DNA of 64,000 nucleotides from Marinicella sediminis (GTDB lineage: Bacteria > Pseudomonadota > Gammaproteobacteria > Xanthomonadales > Marinicellaceae), in assembly GCF_002000055.1 (NCBI RefSeq), contig NZ_MVBD01000010.1, positions 1-64,000 on the forward strand, read 5' to 3'. A program made the translations under genes and the position numbers. Shown one piece after another: positions 25,948 to 35,700 of the stretch; positions within the stretch are counted from its first letter, which is position 1; the number at the start of each line of letters is the position of its first letter. The notes under the pieces are model-generated. The model worked only from the letters and a program-made list of their open reading frames with translations. It made no database searches and was not told the DNA's origin.

Positions 25948-27306
25948 ATGCCATTTATTCCCCACACCGAAGATGAAATCAAAGACATGCTCGACACCAT
26001 TGGCGTCGACAACATCAATCAACTGTTTGATGAGATACCAGCCGAACTGATCCATAACAAACTGGATGAAATTCCTGAACGCATGAGCGAGATGGAAGTC
26101 ACCAGGCACATCAACAAATTGGCGAAACAAGATGGTACGCCGATGTGCTTTGCCGGCGCGGGCGCTTACGAGCACCACATCCCGGCAGCTGTCTGGCAGC
26201 TGACCACCCGGGGTGAATACTACACAGCCTATACGCCCTATCAGCCCGAAGCGGCACAGGGTACCCTGCAAGTCATCTACGAATACCAAAGCATGATGGC
26301 TCATCTGACCGGCATGGATGTGTCTAACGCCTCCTTGTATGATGGTTCTTCAGGTCTGGCAGAAGCCATTCTGATGGCTGTGCGGGCCAATCGCAAAAGC
26401 AAAAGCAAAAACATCCTGATTCCAAAAAACATCAACCCCGTCTATATCCAGGTGGTCAACAACATCGTTAAGAATCAGGAAATCAACATCATTGAAGTGG
26501 ACTTTGATCCGGTAACCGGCCTGGTCGACCACAACCACCTGTACTCATTTGCTGATTCAGACATCACAGCAGTTGTGGTTCCACAACCCAACTACTTTGG
26601 TTTATACGAAGACGTGCACGCCATGACCAATTGGGCACACGACCAGAATGCCGTGGTGATCGGCCTGGTCAACCCCATGTCTCTGGCGCTGTTATCAGCA
26701 CCCGGCAATTGGGGAGAGAAAGGGGCAGACATCTGTTGCGGTGAAGGACAGTCGATGGGCGTACCTTTGTCATCAGGCGGCCCCTACTATGGCTTTTTAA
26801 CCTGTAAACAGCCATACGTCAGAAACATGCCCGGAAGGATTGTCGGCATGACCACAGATGTGGATGGTAAAGCAGGTTTTGTACTGACCTACCAGGCTCG
26901 TGAACAACACATCCGCCGTGCCAAAGCCACCTCCAACATATGTACCAATCAGGGCCTGATGGTCACCGCATCAACCATTTACATGTCACTGCTGGGTTCT
27001 ACCGGGTTACGCAACGTGGCAGCCAATTGCATTCAGAACACCGACAAACTGAAACATAAACTGGCCAAAACAGACGGTCTTAAACTGTTGTTTGAAGGTG
27101 CTGGTTTTCATGAGTTTGTGGTGCAACTGGATTCTGCTCAAGCTGCTGATGTCATTGAAAAAATGGCCGCCAGGGACATCGTTGCCGGCGTCGATATCTC
27201 AGCACATTATCCAGCACTTGGACAAGCCATTCTGTTGTGTGTCACGGAAACCAAGACCGATGAGGACCTGGACCATTTTGTTGCCAACCTCCAGGCTTGT
27301 CTTTAA
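25948..27306 (+). CDS. gcvPA: Glycine dehydrogenase (decarboxylating) subunit 1
   Basis: 452 residues matching the N-terminal half of the glycine decarboxylase P protein (MPFIPHTEDEIKDMLDTIG, GAGAYEHHIPAAVWQL, GQSMGVPLSSGGPYYGF). In split systems this subunit works with GcvPB, which carries the PLP lysine. No gcvPB follows: a terminator lies 22 bases after the stop and the next gene is DUF2937. The active enzyme therefore needs a gcvPB elsewhere in the genome. Confidence 0.95.
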   Translation: MPFIPHTEDEIKDMLDTIGVDNINQLFDEIPAELIHNKLDEIPERMSEMEVTRHINKLAKQDGTPMCFAGAGAYEHHIPAAVWQLTTRGEYYTAYTPYQPEAAQGTLQVIYEYQSMMAHLTGMDVSNASLYDGSSGLAEAILMAVRANRKSKSKNILIPKNINPVYIQVVNNIVKNQEINIIEVDFDPVTGLVDHNHLYSFADSDITAVVVPQPNYFGLYEDVHAMTNWAHDQNAVVIGLVNPMSLALLSAPGNWGEKGADICCGEGQSMGVPLSSGGPYYGFLTCKQPYVRNMPGRIVGMTTDVDGKAGFVLTYQAREQHIRRAKATSNICTNQGLMVTASTIYMSLLGSTGLRNVAANCIQNTDKLKHKLAKTDGLKLLFEGAGFHEFVVQLDSAQAADVIEKMAARDIVAGVDISAHYPALGQAILLCVTETKTDEDLDHFVANLQACL

Positions 27307-27328
27307 AGCTCATATAGCAGTCTCTTGG

Positions 27329-27354
27329 AAGCCGGTCAACTGACCGGCTTTTTT
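27329..27354 (+). terminator. Intrinsic terminator of the gcv operon
   Basis: A perfect stem AAGCCGGTCA/TGACCGGCTT is followed by a run of Ts, directly after gcvPA. The rest of the gap to 27571 shows no gene. An AT-rich GCTAAAATAA just before DUF2937 may serve as its -10. Confidence 0.92.
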
Positions 27355-27571
27355 ATGCGCAGGATCATATCAGTACGGGCTTCCAGCGACCGGCTGGGTG
27401 AAAAAATCAGTCACTGACGAATCCCAACGAAACCAACCATAATCTGACCAGACTGCCAAATCAACTCATGCCCGTGACTGTCAGCAATCTATGCCACCGC
27501 ACGTTTGACTCGACAACTGGAGCGTGAAGTCCATGCATTAAGGGGAACAGAATTAATGCTAAAATAAACCC

Positions 27572-28108
27572 ATGATAAAGAATCTGCTCGACAAAATCTG
27601 TTTCGCCCTTGGCGTGATGGTGTTTTTACAACTGCCCCATTTCATTGACCAATACACCCAACGCATGGGTGGCTTTGCCGAATCCATGCAACAACAGATC
27701 AGTGAATACCAAAGCATCGCTGACGAACATTTTCAGGGTGATGTCATGGCTTACATTGAACGCCTGGAAAACAACAGCGACCCGGCTGTGGCCAGATCAG
27801 CAGTTCAGGTAGCCAACCGCTTACAACAAGCCGAATACATCAATGCCGATTTGACTGTTTATGAACAACAACCATTGTGGTACCAAATGCCCTACTTCTT
27901 CACCCACCTGCGGCTAGACCTGGCCAAAGGCACATTGAGGAATTTTGCACCTGGACTGCCCCTGAACCTGTGGGCTTGGGGATATGGGTTAGTGGGTGGT
28001 ATCCTGTTCAGCCTGTTGTTCAATGGCACCGTCAAAGCGCCTGGTGCAATCAGACGAAAAATCAGCAAGCCAGCAAAAAACCGGCACTCACCTAAACTGA
28101 ATATTTGA
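27572..28108 (+). CDS. DUF2937 family membrane protein
   Basis: 178 residues. An N-terminal membrane segment (about 8-22) is followed by a periplasmic region beginning QYTQRMGGFAESMQQQI, which is typical of DUF2937, then a C-terminal membrane segment (about 133-152) and a basic tail. The function of the family is unknown. It is monocistronic. Confidence 0.8.
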   Translation: MIKNLLDKICFALGVMVFLQLPHFIDQYTQRMGGFAESMQQQISEYQSIADEHFQGDVMAYIERLENNSDPAVARSAVQVANRLQQAEYINADLTVYEQQPLWYQMPYFFTHLRLDLAKGTLRNFAPGLPLNLWAWGYGLVGGILFSLLFNGTVKAPGAIRRKISKPAKNRHSPKLNI

Positions 28109-28240
28109 GGCTGGTATCCAATGCCCATCAGTGCCCATTCAGGCGACTTTGCGTTTATTTTTGCTAAAAAAGCGGCACGCAGTTCAAAAAAACAACAGCC
28201 ATTTGTCATATAATAAAAGCAATCAACATTTTATAAGGAC

Positions 28241-29623
28241 ATGAAAACAACCACCTCACTCATACTTTTATTGTTGCTGTGTTCAACAGCCCGTTCAGCG
28301 CTGCACCTCAACCCCGATGGCCTCGGCCAGGTGCTGATCTTTCCATACTATTCGGTCAACAACGGTCTCGATACGGTGTACACCATCACCAACACCACGG
28401 CAGACACCAAAGCCATCAAAGTCAAGTTCATCGAAGGCGACAATGGGCTGGAGGTACTGGACTTCAACGTGTACCTGGATGCCTATGACAGCTGGAGCGG
28501 GGCTTTGGTACCGACCACATCCACAATCGGCTCGCACACCGGAGAACCCACGGCATTGCACGTATCCAACGACCAGAGCTGTGTTCCCTTTCTGGTAAAG
28601 TCAGGTCAGGAATTTCTGCCTTTCACCATTGATCAGGATCCGCCCAACACCAATATGCAGAGAACGCGTGAAGGCACCATTGAGGTCATCGAAATGGCCA
28701 CTTTTGCCGGACCAACCCAAAGCTTTGCAGACCACGGAACCAGTGGAGTCCCCGCTAACTGCGCCTCCATTCAAGCTGACTGGGCAGACAACAATATTTA
28801 TGATTTTGGCGATGAAGACCTGGTCTCCGGTGGACTGATGGGCCATGCCAGTCTGATCAATGTGGCTGAAGGTCTGACCATGGATTATCAAGCCATCGCA
28901 CTGAATGATTTCTGGGTAAGCAATGTAGGTAACCACGCCGAACCTGGCTCGCTTTTTCCCAGCCTGGCTCAGGCTGATCTGGAAACTGACATCATTGTGG
29001 ACAATCAGCTTTATGAAGCCTTCTGGCCCTCCGGTGCTGAAGCCGTTTCAGCCGTCTTATCAGCTGCCGAGTTGATCAATGAATATGAATTCAACCCACT
29101 GAACTTCGGCCAATCCGAATGGGTCATCAGTATGCCGACCAAACTATTTCATACCAATACCAACACACCCATTCCACCATTTTCTGATCCGTGGGATGGC
29201 ACTGAATCCTGCGAAAATTATACCGCCAGCATTTGGGACAGGGATCAGCAGCAAGGGTCATTATCAGTCCCTGATGGCAACAGGGGGCTGAACCCTCAGT
29301 TGTGCCTGTATACCAACGTCATTCAGATTCTGCCACCAGGAACCAACCCTCCTGCCATTTCGGCATTGCTCGGCAGTCACAATGTCAGCACATTGAATGG
29401 GGTCAATTCACCAAGTGCCACTGACAGCGGCTGGGCCAGGTTAACCTTTGATGGGCCACAACAACGCATGACACCTTTGGTAGGCGATTCAGTGGTGGGT
29501 TTACCCATGGTCGGTTTTCAGATCAGACAATTCACCAATCAGCAAGCCCAACCCGACCTGATCGCTCAATACGGACAGGCCTTCTCACACAAATATGTCC
29601 GTCAGGTGGAGGTGAATCCATGA
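28241..29623 (+). CDS. Secreted protein of unknown function (tandem paralogue 1)
   Basis: 460 residues with a clear signal peptide ending STARS or RSA. The mature start, LHLNPDGLGQVLIFPYYSVNN, is followed by a beta-rich body with TITNTTADTKAIKVKF and LDFNVYLDAYDSWSGAL. The same blocks recur in the next gene (for example SINPDGTGEVLIYPYYTARN), so the two are paralogues. They overlap by four bases (ATGA) and are translated together. The ribosome site is AAGGA. No enzyme motif is seen; a surface-matrix or binding role is possible. Unlike its partner, it lacks the IFxxD tail. Confidence 0.75.
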   Translation: MKTTTSLILLLLLCSTARSALHLNPDGLGQVLIFPYYSVNNGLDTVYTITNTTADTKAIKVKFIEGDNGLEVLDFNVYLDAYDSWSGALVPTTSTIGSHTGEPTALHVSNDQSCVPFLVKSGQEFLPFTIDQDPPNTNMQRTREGTIEVIEMATFAGPTQSFADHGTSGVPANCASIQADWADNNIYDFGDEDLVSGGLMGHASLINVAEGLTMDYQAIALNDFWVSNVGNHAEPGSLFPSLAQADLETDIIVDNQLYEAFWPSGAEAVSAVLSAAELINEYEFNPLNFGQSEWVISMPTKLFHTNTNTPIPPFSDPWDGTESCENYTASIWDRDQQQGSLSVPDGNRGLNPQLCLYTNVIQILPPGTNPPAISALLGSHNVSTLNGVNSPSATDSGWARLTFDGPQQRMTPLVGDSVVGLPMVGFQIRQFTNQQAQPDLIAQYGQAFSHKYVRQVEVNP

Positions 29624-30999
29624 AAACATCAGCCTTAAAAAGTTTTGTCCTGCTGTGCTTATTTGCAGTGTTTAGCGGCGGCCAGGCCGTCAGCATCAAT
29701 CCAGATGGTACCGGTGAGGTATTGATTTACCCTTATTACACCGCACGGAATAATTTCAACACCAGCTACAGCATCGTCAACACCACCGCCGAGGCCAAGG
29801 CCATCAAGGTGAGGTTTCTGGAAGGCCATCAGGGCGTCTGGATGCTTGATTTCAATGTGTACCTGGGACCATTCGATGTGTGGACCGGAGCATTGATACC
29901 GACCACCTCAAGCCTCCCGCCAGTAACCGGTGAGCCCAGTGTCATGCACCTGACCAATGATCTGAGCTGCGCCCCTGACCTCGATAAATCAGGGACTGAG
30001 TTTCTGCCAGACAGTCTACCTGCCGGAGCCGATATGGAACGCAGCACCGAAGGCTACCTGGTGGTCATTGAGATGGGCCAGGTGAACGGTGCATCCGCGG
30101 CCGCCATTCAACACGACGGTACCGGCACACCCAACGATTGTACCAGCCTGGAAACCGCCTGGGATAACGGTGGATATTGGTTCAATGATCCCAATGTTGA
30201 CCTGAGTGCGCCAACAGGTGGGTTGACTGGCTCTTTGAGCTTGTTGAACATCGCCGAGGGTTTGGCCATGGGCCATGACGCTGTGGCCTTGTCCGCTTTT
30301 TGGCAAGGTGATGGCATGCACACCAACCCAGGCAATTTCTTTCCGCATTTGGGCAACGCCTTCCCACAATCCACCTTAGTCACTGACCAGGGCATTGAGT
30401 CTTTCAACTGGATCAATGGGTATGAAGCGGTGTCTGCAGTGCTGATGAGCGAATCAATTCTTAATCAATATGATTTAAGTCCGTTTCTGATTGCCTTCAG
30501 TGAATGGGTGCTCAATTTCCCAACCAAACGATTTCACACCGCCAGTGAATTTGATGTACCTGCCCCATTTTCAAACTATGGTGATGACGTATGCATCAAC
30601 GCCCAACTCCATGTTTATGACCCCAATACCCTGACATTACCTGAACAGTCACTGTTACTGTGCGGCACGGTTGGTATCTTAGAGTTTTTATCAATGGGCG
30701 ACACGCCTGGTAGCCAAACCGCCTTTTTGGGTTCAGCACTGTTCGACAACGCGATGACATCGAGTGGTGGCAATGACTCAAATGGTTGGGGACGATTGTC
30801 CTTTGCTCAGGGGTCACAGGCCATGATCACCAATGATGATCGTTTACTGACCGGCTTGCCAGTCGTTGGATTTCAGACCAATAAGTACACCAACAGCAAT
30901 GCGCAAGTTGGCATACTTGCCACCTACGCTAAACTGGTTCCTCACAGTCACAGCAGATCGATAACCGATGATTTGATTTTTGCCGATGACCTGGATTAA
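29620..30999 (+). CDS. Secreted protein of unknown function (tandem paralogue 2)
   Basis: 459 residues with a signal peptide ending GGQAVS. It aligns along its length with the preceding protein: NPDG-x-G-x-VLI-P-YY, NTTAE-KAIKV-F, LDFNVYL and PTTSS-TGEP. Two shared Cys blocks lie near LSCAPDLDKSG and later. It ends DDLIFADDLD, the short C-terminal tail found on other secreted proteins in this window. The function is not recognised. Confidence 0.75.
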   Translation: MKTSALKSFVLLCLFAVFSGGQAVSINPDGTGEVLIYPYYTARNNFNTSYSIVNTTAEAKAIKVRFLEGHQGVWMLDFNVYLGPFDVWTGALIPTTSSLPPVTGEPSVMHLTNDLSCAPDLDKSGTEFLPDSLPAGADMERSTEGYLVVIEMGQVNGASAAAIQHDGTGTPNDCTSLETAWDNGGYWFNDPNVDLSAPTGGLTGSLSLLNIAEGLAMGHDAVALSAFWQGDGMHTNPGNFFPHLGNAFPQSTLVTDQGIESFNWINGYEAVSAVLMSESILNQYDLSPFLIAFSEWVLNFPTKRFHTASEFDVPAPFSNYGDDVCINAQLHVYDPNTLTLPEQSLLLCGTVGILEFLSMGDTPGSQTAFLGSALFDNAMTSSGGNDSNGWGRLSFAQGSQAMITNDDRLLTGLPVVGFQTNKYTNSNAQVGILATYAKLVPHSHSRSITDDLIFADDLD

Positions 31000-31048
31000 A
31001 CAAGCGTGCATTGCGCTGAAGAATCCCGCATCAAGAAGTGGCACAAAC

Positions 31049-31081
31049 GGAGGAATTACCCTGTCTGCAGGGAATTCCTCC
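31049..31081. repeat. Near-perfect hairpin in the intergenic region
   Basis: GGAGGAATT-A-CCCTG and CAGGG-AATTCCTCC form a 14-bp stem with one bulged A and a TCTG loop. There is no T-run, so it is not an ordinary terminator. It sits in the 331-base gap between the paralogue pair and ppiB. Just to the right, CAGTCGAAATGACG and, inverted, GTCATCCTGAGCGAG (about 31152) resemble the ends of REP-like dispersed elements. Confidence 0.55.
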
Positions 31082-31282
31082 AATTCCTGATTTTCAGTCG
31101 AAATGACGCCATGCTGGCAAGAACTTGTATACCACCAGCCTTCACAACATGGTCATCCTGAGCGAGTGATATGCATGGAGGGATCAGTTGTACTTTTGGA
31201 AGTTTTTCCAATCACTGACATGCGGTTGGCAAGGCCCCTGCAGATGAGCCACTGCGTACCACAGGCCAGCCTAACCAATGAC

Positions 31283-31325
31283 TGAGTTCAGGTGGTTTTG
31301 GCACTGCCAAAGAAGCCTGAACTCA
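31283..31325. repeat. Two-level inverted repeat downstream of ppiB
   Basis: The outer arms TGAGTTCAGG/CCTGAACTCA (10 bp, perfect) enclose inner arms TTTGGC/GCCAAA with an ACT loop. It lies just past the ppiB stop and may terminate or stabilise the ppiB message, although no U-run follows. Confidence 0.5.
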
Positions 31326-31330
31326 ACATT

Positions 31331-31828
31331 TTAAATGTACTCGTTCCACTCCTTGACGCGATCAGCCTGTGCTTCCAGCAAGGCATCAACATCACCAGAT
31401 ACTTCAATGCTGTGGATGTTGTCACCACCGGCAATTGAGTTCACCACGGCCTGATCTTCAGCTGAAACCACTTCACCAAACACAGAATGCTTGCCATCCA
31501 GCCATGGAGTGGCCACATGAGTCACAAAGAACTGACTGCCATTGGTACCGGGACCGGCGTTGGCCATGGACAAGATACCCGGTTTGTCATGTTTCAGTGA
31601 AGCATCAAATTCATCTTCAAAACGATATCCCGGACCACCGGTGCCGGTGCCAATCGGACAACCACCCTGGATCATGAAATCGGGGATCACCCGGTGAAAA
31701 GTGAGGTCATTGTAGAAACCGCTTTTGGCCAGGTTGACAAAATTGGCCACAGTGACCGGGGTCTTGTCGTCAGTCAGATTGATGTTGATGTCGCCTTTGT
31801 TGGTTTTGATGGTCGCTTTGATCGCCAT
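31331..31828 (-). CDS. ppiB: Peptidyl-prolyl cis-trans isomerase B (cyclophilin)
   Basis: 165 residues with no signal peptide, so cytoplasmic. The cyclophilin core is seen in [42 protein letters not shown] and [12 protein letters not shown]. It catalyses proline isomerisation in folding proteins. It is monocistronic; the neighbour to the right is transcribed divergently. Confidence 0.95.
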   Translation of the reverse strand: MAIKATIKTNKGDININLTDDKTPVTVANFVNLAKSGFYNDLTFHRVIPDFMIQGGCPIGTGTGGPGYRFEDEFDASLKHDKPGILSMANAGPGTNGSQFFVTHVATPWLDGKHSVFGEVVSAEDQAVVNSIAGGDNIHSIEVSGDVDALLEAQADRVKEWNEYI

Positions 31829-31976
31829 GATGTGTACTCAAAAATAAATTGTGGATTATATCAGGGCGTGCCTGCCTCCTTTCAAGTCTGGATCTGCAGT
31901 ATTTCACCGGCAAAAACCCGTTGATGTATCAATGACGATGAATTATCATGATAATCTGTTTAAGCAGAGCTCCTTC

Positions 31977-33239
31977 ATGATCCGAAACTTCTTACTCCTG
32001 ACCACCCTCTTTGGTTTCAATGCCATTGCCGACATCCAACAGGATATTGAAAACATCGAAACTCAAATGCTGGAATGGCGACGCCATATACATCAGCATC
32101 CCGAACTCAGTAACCGTGAATACAAAACCGCAGAATACGTTGCCAGCCACCTTAAATCGCTGGGCATGAAGGTCGAAACTGGCATTGCGTTCACCGGTGT
32201 GGTGGGAATCCTTGAAGGCGACCAACCGGGCCCCCTGCTGGCCCTCAGAGCTGATATGGACGCCTTGCCAGTCACAGAGCAGGTGGATCTGCCTTTTGCT
32301 TCCAAAGTCACCGCAGAATACCGTGGTGAACCGGTTGGGGTGATGCATGCCTGTGGCCACGACACCCATGTGGCCATACTGATGGCCGTGGCTGAAGTTT
32401 TTGCCAACAACACCGATCAACTGGCCGGCACCCTGATGTTTATTTTTCAACCTGCAGAAGAGGGAGCGCCTGGAGATGAAGAAGGTGGTGCCGAGCTGAT
32501 GCTGGCAGAAGGCTTATTTAAGGACATGAAACCTGAAGCTGCATTTGGATTACATGTGACATCAAGTATGCCAAGTGGGGTCATTGGTTATCGTCAGGGG
32601 CCCATGATGGCCGCAGTGGATGATTTTGAACTGACAGTCATCGGCCAGCAAACCCATGGCTCAAGACCCTGGAGTGGTATTGATCCGATTGTGACCTCTG
32701 CACAGATCATTAACTCAGTTCAGACCATCATTTCCCGCCGCACCGATGTCACCAAAGCCCCGGCCGTGGTTTCCTTTGGCGCCATCAAAGGCGGTATTCG
32801 TAACAACATCATTCCTGATGACGTGACCATGGTTGGTACCATCCGTAATTTTGACATGGGTATTCGTGACAACATCCATCACCAATTGGGTCACATCATT
32901 GATCATGTGGCTGAAGCCAACGATGCACATGTTGAATTTAAAATCAATGAGGGTTACCCGGTGACGGTCAATGACCCTGCTTTGGGCGAAAAAATGCTGC
33001 CTTCGCTGGTTAAGGTATTCGGCGATCGCGGTGTGGTAGACCCTGGTCTGATTACAGGTGCTGAAGATTTTTCATATTTTGCCAACGAAGTGCCAGGTTT
33101 GTATTTTTTCATGGGCGTTACGCCTCCAGATCGGGATTACACCACCGCACCCACCAACCACTCCCCTCATTTTTATGTGGATGAGTCGGCCTTGTTGAAT
33201 GGTGTACGGGCATTTGTGCAACTGGTCCAGGACTACTGA
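31977..33239 (+). CDS. Secreted M20-family amidohydrolase/peptidase
   Basis: 420 residues from the ATG at 31977, where a signal peptide (NFLLLTTLFGFNAIAD) begins. The longer frame upstream is non-coding. The M20D metal-site motifs are LRADMDALPV, MHACGHDTHVAIL, PAEEGAPGDEEGG and, late, GAEDFSYFA. Relatives hydrolyse N-acyl amino acids (hippurate, indole-3-acetyl conjugates). A signal peptide is less usual in this subgroup and suggests scavenging in the periplasm. The next gene starts three bases after the stop. Confidence 0.9.
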   Translation: MIRNFLLLTTLFGFNAIADIQQDIENIETQMLEWRRHIHQHPELSNREYKTAEYVASHLKSLGMKVETGIAFTGVVGILEGDQPGPLLALRADMDALPVTEQVDLPFASKVTAEYRGEPVGVMHACGHDTHVAILMAVAEVFANNTDQLAGTLMFIFQPAEEGAPGDEEGGAELMLAEGLFKDMKPEAAFGLHVTSSMPSGVIGYRQGPMMAAVDDFELTVIGQQTHGSRPWSGIDPIVTSAQIINSVQTIISRRTDVTKAPAVVSFGAIKGGIRNNIIPDDVTMVGTIRNFDMGIRDNIHHQLGHIIDHVAEANDAHVEFKINEGYPVTVNDPALGEKMLPSLVKVFGDRGVVDPGLITGAEDFSYFANEVPGLYFFMGVTPPDRDYTTAPTNHSPHFYVDESALLNGVRAFVQLVQDY

Positions 33240-33242
33240 CAG

Positions 33243-34619
33243 ATGCGTTGGCTGGGGTTCATCGCCCTGGTCTGGTTGAGTGCCTGCCAGGTCAGTAAAA
33301 AACCCGACCTGGCTAAACTTTACCAACCACACGGCACGGATCACAGCAACACGCCCCTGGTGCTGATTCATGGCACCATGGGCAGTAAGCTGCGCCATAA
33401 AGTCACCGGAGATGAGTTGTGGCCGGGCAAAATCAATCAACTGATTTTTTCCAACTACCGACAATTGGCCAATGTCATTGATCCACAGCACATCAAAGTC
33501 ATGGATCATGACATTGAATCCTATGCCATTTTTGATTCTTACTCCGGACTGAGCGTTTATGATGAGATCATAAAAACCCTGACCACCTATGGTGGCTATC
33601 AGGAAAACACAGTTGCAGGACAGGCATTGCCGGGCCGTAACCTGTATGTCTTTCATTATGACTGGCGGCAGGATAATGTGGTCAATGCAGGACACCTTGC
33701 TTCTTTTATTGAACAGGTGTTGGCACAACATCCTGAACATCAACAACTGGATGTGGTGGCCCACTCGATGGGTGGCCTGATCCTCAGGTATTATCAACGT
33801 TTTGGCGGTCTTGATGTGTTGCCTGCCATTGAGCAATCAGTCAATTCTGGATTAACTGAAGCAGCCTTCACTCAGCACCCTCAGGACCATTTAATCCGCC
33901 ACGCCATATTCTTGGGTACACCACAATTGGGTTCGGTCAAATCGGTTGCCCGATTACAACACGGTTTTGATTTCAATCTGCGTAATGTACCCGTCGAAGT
34001 CCAGGTTACCATGCCCAGCGTTTACCAACTGTTACCCCACCCCGACAGTTCCTGGGCAGTTGATGAACAGGGAAAAGCGCTGAACCTCGATGTTTTTGAT
34101 CCACACTTATGGCAACAAAATCAATGGTCTGTTTACGACCCTAAAGTACAGGAGCGCATCATTAAAGATGCCGAAACTGAGGAATCAGGCCAGCTACAAC
34201 TGCGGACCCTGCAACGCTTTTTCGCTGCCCAGTTATCCCGCGCCAGGGCCTTTTGGCTTTCTTTATCGCCACAATATGACATTGATCACGAGGGTTATGT
34301 GATCATGGGAGGTGATTGTGACCGCACCCTGAACCGCCTGATTGTACAAGATGTGGAAGGCCGAAATATCATCCTCGATGACATCAGGATGAGTGATGCA
34401 TATCCCACCCGTGCCAGTCAAAAAGAATGGCTTTATGCACCCGGGGACGGTCAGGTCAGCAAGGCCTCTTTATTGGGTCAGATCCATGATCCGGTGACCC
34501 ACCAGACACTGCATACCCTGCGCATCCGTTATCCGGTTTTCGTTTGTGAAAACCACATCAAACTCACCCAAAACATCACTTTTCAGGATAATTTGTTGCA
34601 CATACTGCTCAATGAATGA
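33243..34619 (+). CDS. LCAT-like lipase/acyltransferase lipoprotein
   Basis: 458 residues. A lipobox in WLSACQ implies membrane anchoring at Cys15. The alpha/beta-hydrolase motifs are LVLIHGTMGSKL (oxyanion region) and the nucleophile elbow VAHSMGGLILRYY. The protein resembles lecithin:cholesterol acyltransferase/phospholipase A-type enzymes (PF02450). It follows the M20 peptidase by three bases and is probably co-transcribed. The substrate, phospholipid or exogenous lipid, is not determinable. Confidence 0.83.
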   Translation: MRWLGFIALVWLSACQVSKKPDLAKLYQPHGTDHSNTPLVLIHGTMGSKLRHKVTGDELWPGKINQLIFSNYRQLANVIDPQHIKVMDHDIESYAIFDSYSGLSVYDEIIKTLTTYGGYQENTVAGQALPGRNLYVFHYDWRQDNVVNAGHLASFIEQVLAQHPEHQQLDVVAHSMGGLILRYYQRFGGLDVLPAIEQSVNSGLTEAAFTQHPQDHLIRHAIFLGTPQLGSVKSVARLQHGFDFNLRNVPVEVQVTMPSVYQLLPHPDSSWAVDEQGKALNLDVFDPHLWQQNQWSVYDPKVQERIIKDAETEESGQLQLRTLQRFFAAQLSRARAFWLSLSPQYDIDHEGYVIMGGDCDRTLNRLIVQDVEGRNIILDDIRMSDAYPTRASQKEWLYAPGDGQVSKASLLGQIHDPVTHQTLHTLRIRYPVFVCENHIKLTQNITFQDNLLHILLNE

Positions 34620-34698
34620 TCCCTGGATACAGGCTATGGTTGAACAAGCCGCTTAACTTCTGGTACATTATCCAGTTAATTGCCACATGGAATGACCC

Positions 34699-35526
34699 AT
34701 GAATAAGACCTGTTTATTGCTCTCCTCCTTACTGTTCAGTCATACCCTGCTGGCTTTTGACGAAGTTCTGGTCACCCCCAATCACCCTCAAGGCTGGGAA
34801 GCGGTCAACGTCCGCGAAGATGGTCTGGTCGAACACAGCAAGATTCAACCGCTGTTTGGAGATGGTTCCCTGTTATTTGCTACCATCACCGAGACCAATG
34901 GTCAGGACAAGGCCGATTATCAATACTTATGGCAACAATCAGCAGATGTCATTGACTTTCCCAACCGTACCCTGGGCAGCATCAGTCATTTGTCCTATGC
35001 CTGGTACCGTGATTCAACCAGCACCACCACCGCCCATTTTCTGCCCGTATACCGCCTGTCTTTCTACGATGATGGCGGCACCCCAACTGATGCCAGCGAT
35101 GATGTGCTGGGCCTGCTGATCTGGGAAGGGGTATACAATGGATTCAACACCCCTGCGGAAGACAGTTGGGTATGGCCAGACATCACCAATGATCATTTTT
35201 GGGTCTTTGTCTCTCAAAGTGCGCAGGGCAGCGGGGTGATTGAAAACTATGGCAGCACCCTCAATGACTGGATCAATGGCACTCCGGTTGGTCAACCAGG
35301 AAACCCGGTGATTGATTTGTCGGCAAACACGTTCATCACGGGCCTTAATCTTGGCGTTGGCTCTGGCTGGGGAAACACTTTTCTGGGCTATGCCGATGCC
35401 GTAAGGATTCGCTTTGGCTCCACAGATGACACCCTGTACAATTTTGAAGTCTGTGATGTGACACCGGTCAACACCGACCCTGACCTGATCTTCGCCAATG
35501 ATTTTGAGTGTTATAAAGCCCCTTGA
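34699..35526 (+). CDS. Secreted protein of unknown function with IFxxxFE tail
   Basis: 275 residues. A signal peptide ends LLAF. The beta-rich body contains LSHLSYAWYRDSTSTT and PVYRLSFYDDGGTPTDASDD, resembling lectin-like or 'choice-of-anchor' extracellular domains. It ends DPDLIFANDFECYKAP, one of the best examples of the short C-terminal tail shared in this window. No catalytic motif is recognised. Confidence 0.7.
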   Translation: MNKTCLLLSSLLFSHTLLAFDEVLVTPNHPQGWEAVNVREDGLVEHSKIQPLFGDGSLLFATITETNGQDKADYQYLWQQSADVIDFPNRTLGSISHLSYAWYRDSTSTTTAHFLPVYRLSFYDDGGTPTDASDDVLGLLIWEGVYNGFNTPAEDSWVWPDITNDHFWVFVSQSAQGSGVIENYGSTLNDWINGTPVGQPGNPVIDLSANTFITGLNLGVGSGWGNTFLGYADAVRIRFGSTDDTLYNFEVCDVTPVNTDPDLIFANDFECYKAP

Positions 35527-35700
35527 AATCAGCAGCAAATGTAACAAGTATTTTCTTTAACTGCGGGTTGATCAGCCATTGAATTGAGCACTGGATCACA
35601 CCTGAATTCTTTTTCTGCTTTTTTTTTCGTTTTTTCTGAACGATGCCCCTGATTTATCGAATGGATGGGTAATTGTTTTATTAAACCGAGGAAAACTGTT

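Noticed and set aside
33072-33836. 254-codon minus-strand open frame
   Set aside because: It lies wholly antisense to the M20 peptidase and LCAT-like genes, both of which have clear family motifs.
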